Source: Clostridium sp. chh4-2 (GTDB lineage Bacteria; Bacillota; Clostridia; Lachnospirales; Lachnospiraceae). From it: a stretch of 64,000 nt of DNA. The position numbers were made by a program, and so were the translations under genes. The number at the start of each line of letters is the position of its first letter. Within the stretch, counting starts at the first letter, position 1. Where the stretch lies: the NCBI RefSeq assembly GCF_002899675.1, contig NZ_PKUU01000015.1, positions 90,993 through 154,992 of the forward strand, written 5' to 3'. The notes beneath the pieces are model-generated. The model saw only the letters and a list, made by a program, of their open reading frames with translations. It was not told where the DNA came from and made no database searches. This document shows positions 8,775 to 17,638 of this stretch, one piece after another.

Positions 8775-10010
8775 ATGACGGAAAATACAAAAAATAAAAA
8801 AGCACCCGGGAAAAAGCCGAAAACGCCTTCCCGCACATCCGCCAAAGCGCGGGAAAAAAAGATGCGCGAGGAACGGATGAAGGGCACGCTGCTCTTCGGC
8901 CTGAAACTGGTCATCGTTCTGGCGCTGGTCGCAGGCGCTGTCCATGCATTTCCCTATGCAAAAGGAATATACAAAAACAATCAAAGCCGGGAACTTTCGG
9001 CCAATGCGGACGGCAGCTTTTTGCCGGAAAGCACGCTTCCTGACGATATAGAGAATTCCCAGCCTCAGACTGCCTTGTCCTCTGACGAAACTTCGCCGTC
9101 AAAGCCTTCTTCCAAACCGGAGACAGAAAAAGCATCGTCAAAGGCGTCAAAAGCTGAAACTTCGTCTGAACCGTCCTCTGACGAGACTGTAGCTGTAAAA
9201 GTGGATGCCCTTGATCCCAATGCCCCGACTCCGGTTTTGGATACTCCGGTTCCGCCGCAAGCCCAGATCGCACCGGAAGCGCCGATCGCTCCGGAAGCGC
9301 CAACCGCTCCGGAAGCCCAGAACATTGCCCCTCAGGCGGAAACAGTGGAAAATACCGTTCAGCCGCCGGAGCTTCACAGCATATTATCACCCGGAACGGT
9401 GGACAGTTCTAAACCGATGATCGCATTTACCTTTGATGACGGGCCTTATACAAAAGTGGATAAGAGGATATTGGATGTTTTGGAATCTAATGGAGGACGG
9501 GCTACATTTTTCATCGTCGGCAGCCGTGTAGATGATTATAAAGAAACACTGACCCGGATTTATACCACCGGTTCTGAGATTGGAAACCATACTTACAATC
9601 ATAAAAACCTGGAAAAACTCCCCCCGGAAGAGGTGCTGGCCCAGATAGAGATGACCAATGATGCGGTTGAGGCCGTAACCGGCTACCGTCCAAAACTGGT
9701 CCGGGTGCCTTACGGCGCTTATCAGGGACAGGTGGCCGAACTGGTCAATTACCCGATTATTCAATGGAATGTGGATACGGAAGACTGGAAGAATAAGGAT
9801 AAAGCGTCCGCGCTGGCATCCATTCTCTCCCATGCGAAAGACGGAAATATCATTCTGATGCACGATCTGTATCCCAGCACCGCGGAAGCATTTGAAGAAG
9901 CGGTTCCACAGCTGATTGCACAGGGGTTTCAGCTGGTGACCGTAAGCGAAATGTATGCGGCAAAGGGAATTGGGATGGAACCTGGGAAGGTATACTTTAA
10001 TATTAGGTGA
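8775..10010 (+). CDS. membrane-anchored polysaccharide deacetylase (NodB/PgdA-like)
   Basis: This 411-residue protein has a Lys/Arg-rich cytoplasmic N-terminus, one membrane helix (LLFGLKLVIVLALVAGAVHA, about residues 42-61), a Ser/Pro/Ala-rich wall-spanning linker with APEAPIAPEAPTAPEA repeats, and a C-terminal NodB domain. All catalytic motifs are visible: TFDDGP, the zinc motif GNHTYNH, VRVPYGAY, NVDTEDW and ILMHDLY. It is expected to deacetylate GlcNAc or MurNAc in the wall outside the cell, which usually affects lysozyme resistance. I chose the ATG at 8775 (MTENTK, with GGGAG upstream); an upstream in-frame ATG gives an unlikely 34-residue extension. Confidence 0.9.
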   Translation: MTENTKNKKAPGKKPKTPSRTSAKAREKKMREERMKGTLLFGLKLVIVLALVAGAVHAFPYAKGIYKNNQSRELSANADGSFLPESTLPDDIENSQPQTALSSDETSPSKPSSKPETEKASSKASKAETSSEPSSDETVAVKVDALDPNAPTPVLDTPVPPQAQIAPEAPIAPEAPTAPEAQNIAPQAETVENTVQPPELHSILSPGTVDSSKPMIAFTFDDGPYTKVDKRILDVLESNGGRATFFIVGSRVDDYKETLTRIYTTGSEIGNHTYNHKNLEKLPPEEVLAQIEMTNDAVEAVTGYRPKLVRVPYGAYQGQVAELVNYPIIQWNVDTEDWKNKDKASALASILSHAKDGNIILMHDLYPSTAEAFEEAVPQLIAQGFQLVTVSEMYAAKGIGMEPGKVYFNIR

Positions 10011-10012
10011 TT

Positions 10013-10108
10013 TTTTACATCAAGCGTGAAGGCTTTTTCAGAAAAGCCTTCACGTTTTACGTTAAATCGTCAAGGCATTTCCGGAAAAGCCTTGAGGTTT
10101 GATGTAAA
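10013..10108. repeat. short palindromic repeat array (family P5), two units between convergent genes
   Basis: An outer inverted pair TTTACATCAA (10015-10024) and TTTGATGTAAA (10098-10108) encloses two hairpins: CGTGAAGGC/GCCTTCACG (10025-10054) and CAAGGC/GCCTTG (10070-10094). It starts a few bases after the deacetylase stop and ends just before the stop of the convergent gene at 10111, so it could serve as a two-way terminator. Confidence 0.85.
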
Positions 10109-10110
10109 TC

Positions 10111-10413
10111 TCACTCGTTATATCTCGCCCCATATCTCGCCAGCCCTAAAAGCAGTCCATAATAGATCACAGACACCGGCACACAGCAAACCAACACCAT
10201 GAACATACGGAAAATGCCTTTCAATCCTGTAACAAAGTGCAGGGCCTGCGGCAGCGTCACTTTATCGTAAACCATGCCGGTCAATGCCGGAGCCTGATGA
10301 ATTAAGTATGCCATAACAAGGGCTCCCGCCATAATAACCGCAAATACCGCAATTAAAATGATTGCCACACATGCGTATTCTTTGCGGCTGATTTCTTTTA
10401 CCTCATTTCCCAT
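10111..10413 (-). CDS. small two-helix membrane protein, unknown
   Basis: A 100-residue protein with two clear hydrophobic helices (VAIILIAVFAVIMAGALVMA at about residues 16-35 and VLVCCVPVSVIYYGLLLGL at about 73-91) and short charged tails; the loop between them carries the sequence PALTGMVYDKVTLPQALHF. I do not recognise a family. AGGAGG lies just upstream of the ATG, which supports that it is translated. It is convergent with the deacetylase gene, with the P5 array between them. Confidence 0.65.
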   Translation of the reverse strand: MGNEVKEISRKEYACVAIILIAVFAVIMAGALVMAYLIHQAPALTGMVYDKVTLPQALHFVTGLKGIFRMFMVLVCCVPVSVIYYGLLLGLARYGARYNE

Positions 10414-10513
10414 AATATTATCCTCCTATCAACTTGATATAGGAAAATTCTATTACCGGTTTATGACTAAATTATGAATTTTGCCATTAAGGAATCGTTA
10501 AGGTTGAAACGTG

Positions 10514-10575
10514 ACAGGCGGACACGGGATATCCCCCCTCCGGCCCGGCCCCATACCCAAAGCCAAGAACGAACC
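10514..10575. repeat. half copy of palindromic element family P3
   Basis: The segment GGCGGACACGGGATAT followed by CTCCGG and then CCCAAAGCCAAGAA-GAACC matches one arm of element F (33673-33886), with several substitutions and one region of length change. No second arm is present, so this is a truncated or decayed copy. Confidence 0.7.
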
Positions 10576-10580
10576 GCCGC

Positions 10581-11495
10581 CTAAAATAACCCGTTATATT
10601 TGGGAATCGGGTAATCCAATTCATAGCATTTACATAAGTTAATAAAGCTCTGAATCGATTTGGACAGCAGTTTATCTCTGTGATAAACGATGTAAAAGCA
10701 ACGTTTAAACTCAATTCCCTCCACTTCCGCCATGTAGATCATTCCCTTTTTCAAAGGGCCTGACACCATGCGTCTGGGCACTACGGAGATGCCCAGGCCG
10801 TGAATCACCGCATTCACAAGTGCGGTGGTGCTCATCGCTTCCCACATGGGGGTTATGGACATATTATTGACGGCCATGACCTGTTCAAACACTTCCCTGG
10901 TTCCGCTTCCGTGTTCTCTCAGAAGGAAACGGTGCTTCTTAAACTCTTCCTTGGTCATCGTCTGACCGGAATAAAACGGCTGACGGGCAGGTGTGATAAC
11001 AGCCAGCGTATCTTCCATATAGGCTTCCGCGATCAGATTTTCCTGGTGTACCGAGCTTTCATTTAAAACAAAATCCAATTCATTGTTCAGCAATTTCTGT
11101 TCCAACGTATCCGAAGTGTCGATCAAAACCCTTACATCTACATTGGGGTATGATTTATTAAACGCTTCCACATAGTTTGCCATGAACTGTGATCCGATGG
11201 TGATGCTGGCCCCAATTCTCAAAATCCCAAAAGAATCCCAATTTTTAAGCCCTTTTTCCATATCGTCAAACAGAGTTGAGATGCGCAGCGCGTATTCTCT
11301 GAATTGTTTGCCGGCCTCGGTTATGTACAGGCGCTTTCCGATACGGTCAAATAAGTTTACGCCATAGTATTTTTCAATCTCTTTTATGGCCAGCGTAACT
11401 GCCGGCTGGGCCATATACAGTTTTTCTGCCGCCTTGGTCAGATTGTTTCCGCACTCACAGACGGATAGAAATATGTGAACATGCCGAATCGTCAT
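10581..11495 (-). CDS. LysR family transcriptional regulator
   Basis: The 304-residue protein has an N-terminal winged helix (HVHIFLSVCECGNNLTKAAE, then LYMAQPAVTLAIKEIEKYYG) and a LysR substrate-binding domain from about residue 90. The region GSGTREVFEQV is typical of the CysL/YtlI-type subgroup. It starts with a good GGGAGG site. It is divergent from the gene block at 11709-13385 (tubby-like protein and chromate transporter), so it may control that block; this is inferred from position only. The gap contains half element B. Confidence 0.9.
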   Translation of the reverse strand: MTIRHVHIFLSVCECGNNLTKAAEKLYMAQPAVTLAIKEIEKYYGVNLFDRIGKRLYITEAGKQFREYALRISTLFDDMEKGLKNWDSFGILRIGASITIGSQFMANYVEAFNKSYPNVDVRVLIDTSDTLEQKLLNNELDFVLNESSVHQENLIAEAYMEDTLAVITPARQPFYSGQTMTKEEFKKHRFLLREHGSGTREVFEQVMAVNNMSITPMWEAMSTTALVNAVIHGLGISVVPRRMVSGPLKKGMIYMAEVEGIEFKRCFYIVYHRDKLLSKSIQSFINLCKCYELDYPIPKYNGLF

Positions 11496-11586
11496 AGTCC
11501 GCCTCCCTATATAATAAAAACGTTATGTTTATTATATGATTATATTATTTTTTTTATATACGCACAAGTGATATATTGAAGTTAAG

Positions 11587-11681
11587 AAGAAGTGCTCATA
11601 TCCGAAACCCAAACCGGAAAGGTTCTGCAAACTGCCGGAACCTGAACGGGCGGCAAAGACCGCCGGGGATATGAACAACAA
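11587..11681 (+). repeat. half copy of palindromic element family P2 (element B)
   Basis: This aligns along its whole length with the right arm of element A (8468-8562): AGAAGTGCT, then CCGAAACC, TTCTGCAAACTGCC, GAACGGGCGGC and GCCG-GGG. It is about 80 percent identical by eye. The left arm is missing, so it is not palindromic here. It lies just upstream of the ribosome site of the gene at 11709. Confidence 0.75.
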
Positions 11682-11708
11682 CGCGATTCATCCATGAGGA
11701 GGGAGATT

Positions 11709-12224
11709 ATGAATTACTACATTCATTTTGGAAAGCTGTATCTGCGAAAGAAAAATCAACAGGAAATCTGTTTGTGTTACATCAAAGGGCCGTTTTATTC
11801 CACAAATAAAACCATAATTTCTTCCAAAGACAACTCCATTTTAAAAGCGGAAATTGAACAGAAACAAAAGGACGGGAAATTGGACAGCAGGAAATATCTG
11901 CTGAAAGACGAGGCAGATCACATCATCGCGGAAGGCCATCCGGAATATGCGGAAGGCGCCGATCCTTGGCCCGTTTCTCATGCGCCCCGTGTTAACCGCC
12001 TACACATCAATATGCAGGATTCGACTTACGAACTGAAAATGCTGAACAGCCAGAATTTTGTGATGAAAGACCAAAAAGACTGCAGCGTGATGGAAATCAT
12101 TCACAATGACATCGGCGGCGGATGGAATACGGTTATCTATAAAGATTTTGATTCCTGCATTGTCATGGGAATGTTCGTCTTCTGCCGGTTCCTGGATAAA
12201 GAAAATGAATTTATGGTTGTTTAG
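11709..12224 (+). CDS. tubby/LURP-one-like small protein (tentative)
   Basis: The 171-residue soluble protein opens with short alternating beta-type segments (YIHFGKLYLRKKNQQEICLC) and ends in a hydrophobic helix (CIVMGMFVFCRFLDKENEFM), a layout like the tubby/LURP-one beta-barrel around a C-terminal helix. The family call is a fold guess only. The ATG at 11709 has GGAGGGAG just upstream; an ATG five codons earlier overlaps that site. It is followed 22 bp later by the chromate transporter genes and is probably cotranscribed with them. Confidence 0.6.
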   Translation: MNYYIHFGKLYLRKKNQQEICLCYIKGPFYSTNKTIISSKDNSILKAEIEQKQKDGKLDSRKYLLKDEADHIIAEGHPEYAEGADPWPVSHAPRVNRLHINMQDSTYELKMLNSQNFVMKDQKDCSVMEIIHNDIGGGWNTVIYKDFDSCIVMGMFVFCRFLDKENEFMVV

Positions 12225-12246
12225 AAAGAATAAAGGGTAAACAAAA

Positions 12247-12816
12247 ATGGAAAAACATATTTTAAGAAAACTGTTCTTATCGACTTTATATCTGAGTGCA
12301 TTTACATTTGGCGGCGGTTACGTAATCGTCACACTGTTGAAAAATAAATTCGTGGATGACCTGCACTGGATTGACGAAGAGGAAATGATGGATTTAGTTG
12401 CGATCGCCCAGTCTTCGCCCGGAGCAATTGCAGTGAACGGGGCGATTGTGGTCGGCTACAAACTGGCCGGTTTACCAGGAATCAGCTGTGCAATATTAGG
12501 AGCGATCATACCGCCGTTTCTGATCCTGACTATCGTATCATTTTTCTACACCGCATTTAAATCCAATTTCTTCATTCAAGCTTTGTTAAATGGAATGCGG
12601 TCCGGGGTTGGCGCAGTCATCATCTCGGTAGTATATGATATGGGAAGCAGCGTCACAAAAACAAGAGACCCCATTTTACTGGTCATCATGGCCGCCGCAT
12701 TTATCGCCAATTACTACGCCAAAGTAAATGTTATCTTTATCATACTTCTGGTCGCACTTTTAGGAGTCGTCCGCACACTATACCGTGAACATAAAAGGGG
12801 AGGGGTACCGTCATGA
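12247..12816 (+). CDS. chromate transporter, first half-size subunit
   Basis: This 189-residue membrane protein of the CHR family carries the N-terminal signature FTFGGGYVIV and the motif AQSSPGAIAVNGA, followed by several membrane helices. In this short-chain form two homologous half-length proteins act together, and the second half is the next gene, which overlaps this one by ATGA. Chromate (or sulfate) anion efflux is the family role; the real substrate in an anaerobe is uncertain. Confidence 0.9.
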   Translation: MEKHILRKLFLSTLYLSAFTFGGGYVIVTLLKNKFVDDLHWIDEEEMMDLVAIAQSSPGAIAVNGAIVVGYKLAGLPGISCAILGAIIPPFLILTIVSFFYTAFKSNFFIQALLNGMRSGVGAVIISVVYDMGSSVTKTRDPILLVIMAAAFIANYYAKVNVIFIILLVALLGVVRTLYREHKRGGVPS

Positions 12817-13385
12817 CCTATATCAGACTTTTTTTAGCATTTCTTCAAATCGGCGCCTTCAGTTTCGGAGGCGGTTACGCCGCCATGCCCCTGATTCAGG
12901 CACAGGTAATTGATAAATATCACTGGCTCACAATGACCGATTTTACGGATTTAATCACTATCGCCGAGATGACCCCGGGCCCTATCGCAGTGAACTCCGC
13001 AACCTTTGTGGGCAATCAGATCGCCGGTATTCCGGGCGGGCTTATCGCAACGCTGGGGTGCATTCTGCCATCCTGCATATTCGTAACGATTCTCGCCAAA
13101 ATCTATACAAAATACAGGGATTTAACCTTAATGCAGGGCGTCCTGGAATCCCTGCGCCCAGCCGTTGTCGCCATGATCCTGACAGCTGGCATTACGATCC
13201 TGATTCCCGCCTTTTTTTCCAGCGGACATATCGGATTCCTGAGCGGAAACTTCCAGCTCAGGCCGGTTATCTACTTTATCGGCGCGGTAATCCTTCTGCG
13301 CAAATGGAAAACCGATCCCATTAAAGTTATGGTCTCCTGCGGAATTGTAGAAGTAATCTATCAAAGCGCGGTCAGTTTCCTCTAA
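12813..13385 (+). CDS. chromate transporter, second half-size subunit
   Basis: A 190-residue paralogue of the preceding gene, with the matching motifs FSFGGGYAAMPLI and AEMTPGPIAVNSAT and several hydrophobic helices. It starts inside the stop codon of its partner (ATGA), with GGGGAGGGG upstream, so the two subunits should be made together. The stop codon sits in the loop of a perfect 13-bp hairpin (13366-13396). Confidence 0.9.
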   Translation: MTYIRLFLAFLQIGAFSFGGGYAAMPLIQAQVIDKYHWLTMTDFTDLITIAEMTPGPIAVNSATFVGNQIAGIPGGLIATLGCILPSCIFVTILAKIYTKYRDLTLMQGVLESLRPAVVAMILTAGITILIPAFFSSGHIGFLSGNFQLRPVIYFIGAVILLRKWKTDPIKVMVSCGIVEVIYQSAVSFL

Positions 13386-13396
13386 ACTGACCGCGC
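13366..13396. terminator. hairpin between convergent genes
   Basis: GCGCGGTCAGTTT (13366-13378), a 5-nt loop and AAACTGACCGCGC (13384-13396) form a perfect 13-bp stem overlapping the end of the second chromate gene. No strong U-tract follows on either side. It may end transcription from both converging genes. Confidence 0.65.
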
Positions 13397-13422
13397 CGGC
13401 TTTCATCCACAAACTTACATTT

Positions 13423-13764
13423 TTATTCCCAAGTTTTCCACACATCCGGCTGATAACCAACAGTGGCCTTCTTTCCGTTTCTCACCAAAGGAGTTTTCAA
13501 AACCTGTTGGTTTTCCAGTATCTTTTCCTCTTTGTCTTCCTCGGCGATGTATTGGATCAGAGCCAGAAGGTCTTTATCTTTACAATTTTCATCGATCATC
13601 TTTGCATAGCCGCCGACGGCCTGCTTTACACTGTTAAATTCCCCTTTGCTCATGGGTTTTTCTTTCAGATCGATGAACTGAACCTTGATTCCCCGCTCTT
13701 TAAAGTAGCGCTGCGCCTTTTTTGTATCAAAACATTTTGTTCTTCCAAATATTTGTATGTTCAT
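13423..13764 (-). CDS. ArsC/Spx family protein (arsenate reductase-like)
   Basis: This 113-residue thioredoxin-fold protein belongs to the ArsC/YffB group: it starts MNIQIFGRTKCFDTKKAQRY with a single N-terminal cysteine (Cys11), and has the late cis-proline strand LKTPLVRNGKKATVGY. The CxxC of Spx is absent. Members act as glutathione- or thioredoxin-linked reductases or as RNA polymerase-binding regulators. With one cysteine and no other clear ArsC catalytic arginine, the precise role is open. A good AGGAGG precedes the start. Confidence 0.8.
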   Translation of the reverse strand: MNIQIFGRTKCFDTKKAQRYFKERGIKVQFIDLKEKPMSKGEFNSVKQAVGGYAKMIDENCKDKDLLALIQYIAEEDKEEKILENQQVLKTPLVRNGKKATVGYQPDVWKTWE

Positions 13765-13799
13765 ATCAAGCCTCCTGCTATTTCCTATTGCTGCCGTTA

Positions 13800-14246
13800 T
13801 TAATCTTCGCTGTCTTCTTCCTTCATCAACTGCAGAAATTCTTCCAGAGCCTCATCCTGTGAATATTCATATTCCCAATCGATCAGCCTGTCGCTAAACC
13901 AGTCTTCTGTTATCTTCTCCTTATCCAGAACCATTCCCCAAATTTCCTTTTGAGAATCCTCATCCAGGCCGGCGATTTCCAGAGTGACCAGGTAAAGCTC
14001 CTGTTCTGCAGCCTCTTCCAGTTCACGGAAAATATTTACAGTGATTCTCAGCATCTCCGTCGCTTTATCAGCTATATTTCCATGGGACCTTCCCATCCAG
14101 ACATCATAATCATAGATTTCCGTAGTTTCATCATAAAGTTCTTCCAGGTTTTCCAGCCGGGTTTCGTATTCTCTGTGGTCGGAATATTTTCCGGCTGCCT
14201 CCAGAAGTTTCTGCTTCAGTGCCTCGATCCTTTTTTCATCTATCAT
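13800..14246 (-). CDS. small acidic protein, partner of the nuclease-STAND gene
   Basis: The 148-residue protein is strongly acidic and appears all-helical (stretches such as TRLENLEELYDETTEIYDYD and ELEEAAEQELYLVTLEIAG). I do not recognise a family. It starts 13 bp after the stop of the 1101-residue nuclease-NTPase gene on the same strand, so the two form an operon. Such a companion could be a sensor, inhibitor or scaffold for the large protein, but that is speculation from position. Confidence 0.7.
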   Translation of the reverse strand: MIDEKRIEALKQKLLEAAGKYSDHREYETRLENLEELYDETTEIYDYDVWMGRSHGNIADKATEMLRITVNIFRELEEAAEQELYLVTLEIAGLDEDSQKEIWGMVLDKEKITEDWFSDRLIDWEYEYSQDEALEEFLQLMKEEDSED

Positions 14247-14259
14247 TTTTCATCCCGCC

Positions 14260-17200
14260 TCATTCCGTATACTGTTTTAATGTCTTCCATAACTGCCAAA
14301 CCCCAGCCGATATTCCAAGGGCGTCCAGAAGGCCTTTTTTCTCCAGCTCCAAAAGTTCAATGGTTTTTTCTCCATCCCCGGATTCATAAAAACCATTTTT
14401 CTTCAGCAGATTCTTCTGGTTTTCATCCAGCTCCCATGGAATGATATCGTCTACTGACAAAATCTCCGCTTCTTCCAAAGCATTGAAGACTCTGTCATAT
14501 GAACCTTCCGAGCCCGACACATCCCCATTTTCATCAATATCAAACGAATAGGACAGATCAAAAAGAATGTTATGCAGGGTTTCACGGTCATTTTCCCCCT
14601 CCACTTTACTGCAGAATTCCTGCGCCGCAGGCCGGATGATATGCTTCTCAAAGCCGGCGCCGTCAAGTTCTAAAAGCCCCTGGTCCATCTGACTTTCATA
14701 AATACGCCATAACCGGGTCATCGCCCCAGAGCATATATTCTTTAAATCACGGCTGTATTCCAAAGCCAGAGTGCCGGTGTGATCCAATTTCTTCCTGAGA
14801 TAAGCTAAAACCAGAATAATATTATTGGAAAAACAATACCATTTGCCAAGACTCAGGAGAATTCCGCTGTTTTCCAGAGTATCAATCCAGCCCTCCTTTG
14901 GCTCCAATAATTCTTCCGCTTTCTCTGTCAGCATTTTACGGGTCCAGATCAATTCTCCTGTATCTTCCTCCCCAAGGCCGTAAATGTACTCCGCCGCTTC
15001 CAGTCCGCCGCAGCCCATACATCCGCCTATAAACTGAAAGATATCCTCCAATGCCTCTTTCAAGCCGGATGCCAGCCTTCCCTGCCTTTCAATAACTGCC
15101 AGCAAAAATGTCAGCGGTTCTTCAAATCTTACAAACTCATACCAATACCACGGCTCCCATTCCTCTCTGATCCTTAAAAGTTCATTCTTTACCTCTTCAG
15201 GTAGGGGCACCTGCAAAATGTATTCGGAAATATCTTCAATATAATTAAACCGTTTCCCCAGAAATTCCGCTTCAAACCGGGATACGATGGAATCGTATTG
15301 CTTCTCGTCCTCTAAATCTTCATCGTCCTCCGGCTCATCGTCCTCTAAATCCACATTATCCAGCCATTGATCATAACGCATCACCGTCTTCTGAAACTCA
15401 TCACTCATTGTCAGATCATACTTATTAAAATCCTCGATTCTGGCATCTTCCAAATCGGCAAACAGATAGATATCCCCCTCGGCCGCAGCCATGCACATCT
15501 CACCCCGGTAAAAGATCTCCAGATATTTTCCGATTGCATCTTTATTCTTTTCCACATAGTCATTCCAGGATTTGCTGTACTCGATGTGAAAAGGCTCGTC
15601 CTCAATGCGCATCCTGTTTTTCATGGCCGCATGGAAATAAGCGGAGATCAACTGCTCTTCATCCTCAAAAATGCCTTGTGCCAGTGCACAGACTGCGATT
15701 TCAGGAAATTTTATAATATCCTCTCCATTCATTTTCCAAGGAGTCTTTTTTAGCTTATCCAGCACTATGTTAAAAACAGAAACAAACCAGGGTCTTAATT
15801 TTCCGCACTTTTCTTCCCTGTATAAAGATATAATCTGGTATACCCGGCTGTAACCGGCTTCCGACTGTGGGAGCGACTGGTAATAATACCGTTCTCCGGC
15901 TTGAAGCGCTTCTCTCTGCTTCCACAAAAACATGGACTCGGAATTGATGAGAGCGATCGCCCGCTCCATCACTTTATGATAAAAACTGTTTACTCCTCCG
16001 GCCTCATCTAAAAGCTCCAGCAGCTGAATGCATTGAAAGAAATAGCCGCAGCTTTCAAGCAGCAATCCCTTTTGCTGCTCCATATTCTGCATCAGATACT
16101 CATGCATAAAATCTCTCGCCGACGGATTCCGGAACTTTACAATAATTCTATCATTATTTAAATAGGGATCTGTTCTAATTACAGTCCGTTCCAGTTCCGC
16201 AATCACCCGGCCAAACTCTTTAATGTTCACCGGATTTCCAAAAAACGGCAGCAATTTCGTATAACACGCTTTTACATAGTCCAATTCCACCGGAACCGGC
16301 ATCAAATAAAGAGCCACATAAAGCGCTCGTGCCTCCGGCGACAGATCACCAAATATCTTTTTCCAAAAATCATTGGGATTTCTCAAATAATTCAAAAATT
16401 GATCACTGCACTCTTCCGGCCTCATCTCCGGCGTAACAATATCTTTTACAAATGCTCCGATCACACGGGGATTATAATTGGGCGAAGAAACAATGCTGCG
16501 GTGCATGTGAAACAGCTCGTTTAGCTGATCCGGCGTCAGCATGGCTTTCTTCAAATGTTCCAGATAGATCTTTACCTTTTCCACATTTGAATAGTCCTCC
16601 AGCCTGCACTCCAGCTTGTTCTTTTCCATATTCCGCCGCATGTCCTCATTCTGCTTCAATCCCTGTTCCAAAACGTATTCCCTGGTGGTCATGATCAGAA
16701 TAAAATCATCGCTCTTCTGAACCAGATCGATAAACCTTTGAAGGCGGCCTTCTTCCCGTCCCGCCTCCATCCGTTTCCACGCATTACCGCCCCAGAAATC
16801 ATCATAAATCACGACTTTCTTTCCGCTCATCTGATGAGCCCGGTAAAGATCTTCCACCTCATTTGCCCAGACAAACGTGGTATATTGCTTTTTAAAACGG
16901 TAATAGAGGGAAAGCTGGTATGCTAATGTCGTCTTTCCCATTCCCGGTTCCCCGGATATGATGATCACCTTGTTTTTCTTCAACTGGTTCAGCGCCTTAT
17001 AATAGACCTGGGTTTCCACAAAAGTCCCGGCGTTTTCAACCGCATTCTTTAGTTCAATCCTGGACTCTTCCATCAGCGCCCCATAAACCGTTTCCTGGAG
17101 CACGCGCTTTAACATATCGGTATTTTGTATCCACAATTTAAAATATTTTTCTTCTACCTTGGAATAGAGACCTCCGAAGCCGCTCAAATAATTATTCAGG

Positions 17201-17565
17201 TCATTTTCTCCCACAATATCCTCTTCCCGCAGAATATAAGGTTCAAATAATTCTTTGATCCTCTGCTTTTGAAGAGGCGAAAAATTCTGAGTGGTCACCA
17301 GAATATAGCGGTCCGGTTTTATCAGATCCATCTTCTCCTTTTCTGCCTTCAGCTCTTTCAAGTGCAGAACAGAAGTATTTTTCCAACGTTTTGCCTGCAA
17401 AATCGTACAGAAGCCGTCTTCTCCCAGACACCGGGCATCCATCCCGCCGTCTTTTCCCTCGCCAAATGATTCAAATCTGAGATTATCCCTGACCTGGATC
17501 ATATCTCTCGCAAAGTCCTGGAATTCCAGAGCTTCAAATATATCATGAAAATTGTAACCGCTCAC
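14260..17565 (-). CDS. Mrr-like nuclease - STAND NTPase fusion, candidate anti-phage protein
   Basis: A 1101-residue multidomain protein. Residues 5-130 look like an Mrr/PD-(D/E)xK restriction endonuclease domain: FEALEFQDFA, then D39, D43 in GGMDAR and the QxK motif in TILQAKRW (Q57, K59). Residues about 185-450 form a P-loop NTPase with Walker A GEPGMGKTTLAYQL (205-218), Walker B VVIYDDFWG (251-259) and a sensor ILIMTTREYV, the pattern of the nSTAND3 class. The remainder, about 600 residues, is helical and could be a TPR-like sensor, interrupted by an acidic stretch (DLEDDEPEDDEDLEDE). This nuclease-STAND-repeat order is that of Avs-type defence proteins. The start is GTG with GAGGTG upstream. 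Confidence 0.82.
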   Translation of the reverse strand: MSGYNFHDIFEALEFQDFARDMIQVRDNLRFESFGEGKDGGMDARCLGEDGFCTILQAKRWKNTSVLHLKELKAEKEKMDLIKPDRYILVTTQNFSPLQKQRIKELFEPYILREEDIVGENDLNNYLSGFGGLYSKVEEKYFKLWIQNTDMLKRVLQETVYGALMEESRIELKNAVENAGTFVETQVYYKALNQLKKNKVIIISGEPGMGKTTLAYQLSLYYRFKKQYTTFVWANEVEDLYRAHQMSGKKVVIYDDFWGGNAWKRMEAGREEGRLQRFIDLVQKSDDFILIMTTREYVLEQGLKQNEDMRRNMEKNKLECRLEDYSNVEKVKIYLEHLKKAMLTPDQLNELFHMHRSIVSSPNYNPRVIGAFVKDIVTPEMRPEECSDQFLNYLRNPNDFWKKIFGDLSPEARALYVALYLMPVPVELDYVKACYTKLLPFFGNPVNIKEFGRVIAELERTVIRTDPYLNNDRIIVKFRNPSARDFMHEYLMQNMEQQKGLLLESCGYFFQCIQLLELLDEAGGVNSFYHKVMERAIALINSESMFLWKQREALQAGERYYYQSLPQSEAGYSRVYQIISLYREEKCGKLRPWFVSVFNIVLDKLKKTPWKMNGEDIIKFPEIAVCALAQGIFEDEEQLISAYFHAAMKNRMRIEDEPFHIEYSKSWNDYVEKNKDAIGKYLEIFYRGEMCMAAAEGDIYLFADLEDARIEDFNKYDLTMSDEFQKTVMRYDQWLDNVDLEDDEPEDDEDLEDEKQYDSIVSRFEAEFLGKRFNYIEDISEYILQVPLPEEVKNELLRIREEWEPWYWYEFVRFEEPLTFLLAVIERQGRLASGLKEALEDIFQFIGGCMGCGGLEAAEYIYGLGEEDTGELIWTRKMLTEKAEELLEPKEGWIDTLENSGILLSLGKWYCFSNNIILVLAYLRKKLDHTGTLALEYSRDLKNICSGAMTRLWRIYESQMDQGLLELDGAGFEKHIIRPAAQEFCSKVEGENDRETLHNILFDLSYSFDIDENGDVSGSEGSYDRVFNALEEAEILSVDDIIPWELDENQKNLLKKNGFYESGDGEKTIELLELEKKGLLDALGISAGVWQLWKTLKQYTE

Positions 17566-17638
17566 TCTATCACCTCAGTCAGTCATGAAACCATTATAGC
17601 AAATCCTGGTTATCTTTTATGGTATTTCCGCTTAATAA

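Noticed and set aside
8911..9390. Open frames of 60-159 codons opposite or within the polysaccharide deacetylase gene
   Set aside because: The sense frame has all NodB motifs and a signal-anchor; the others are shadows caused by the Ala/Pro/Ser-rich linker.
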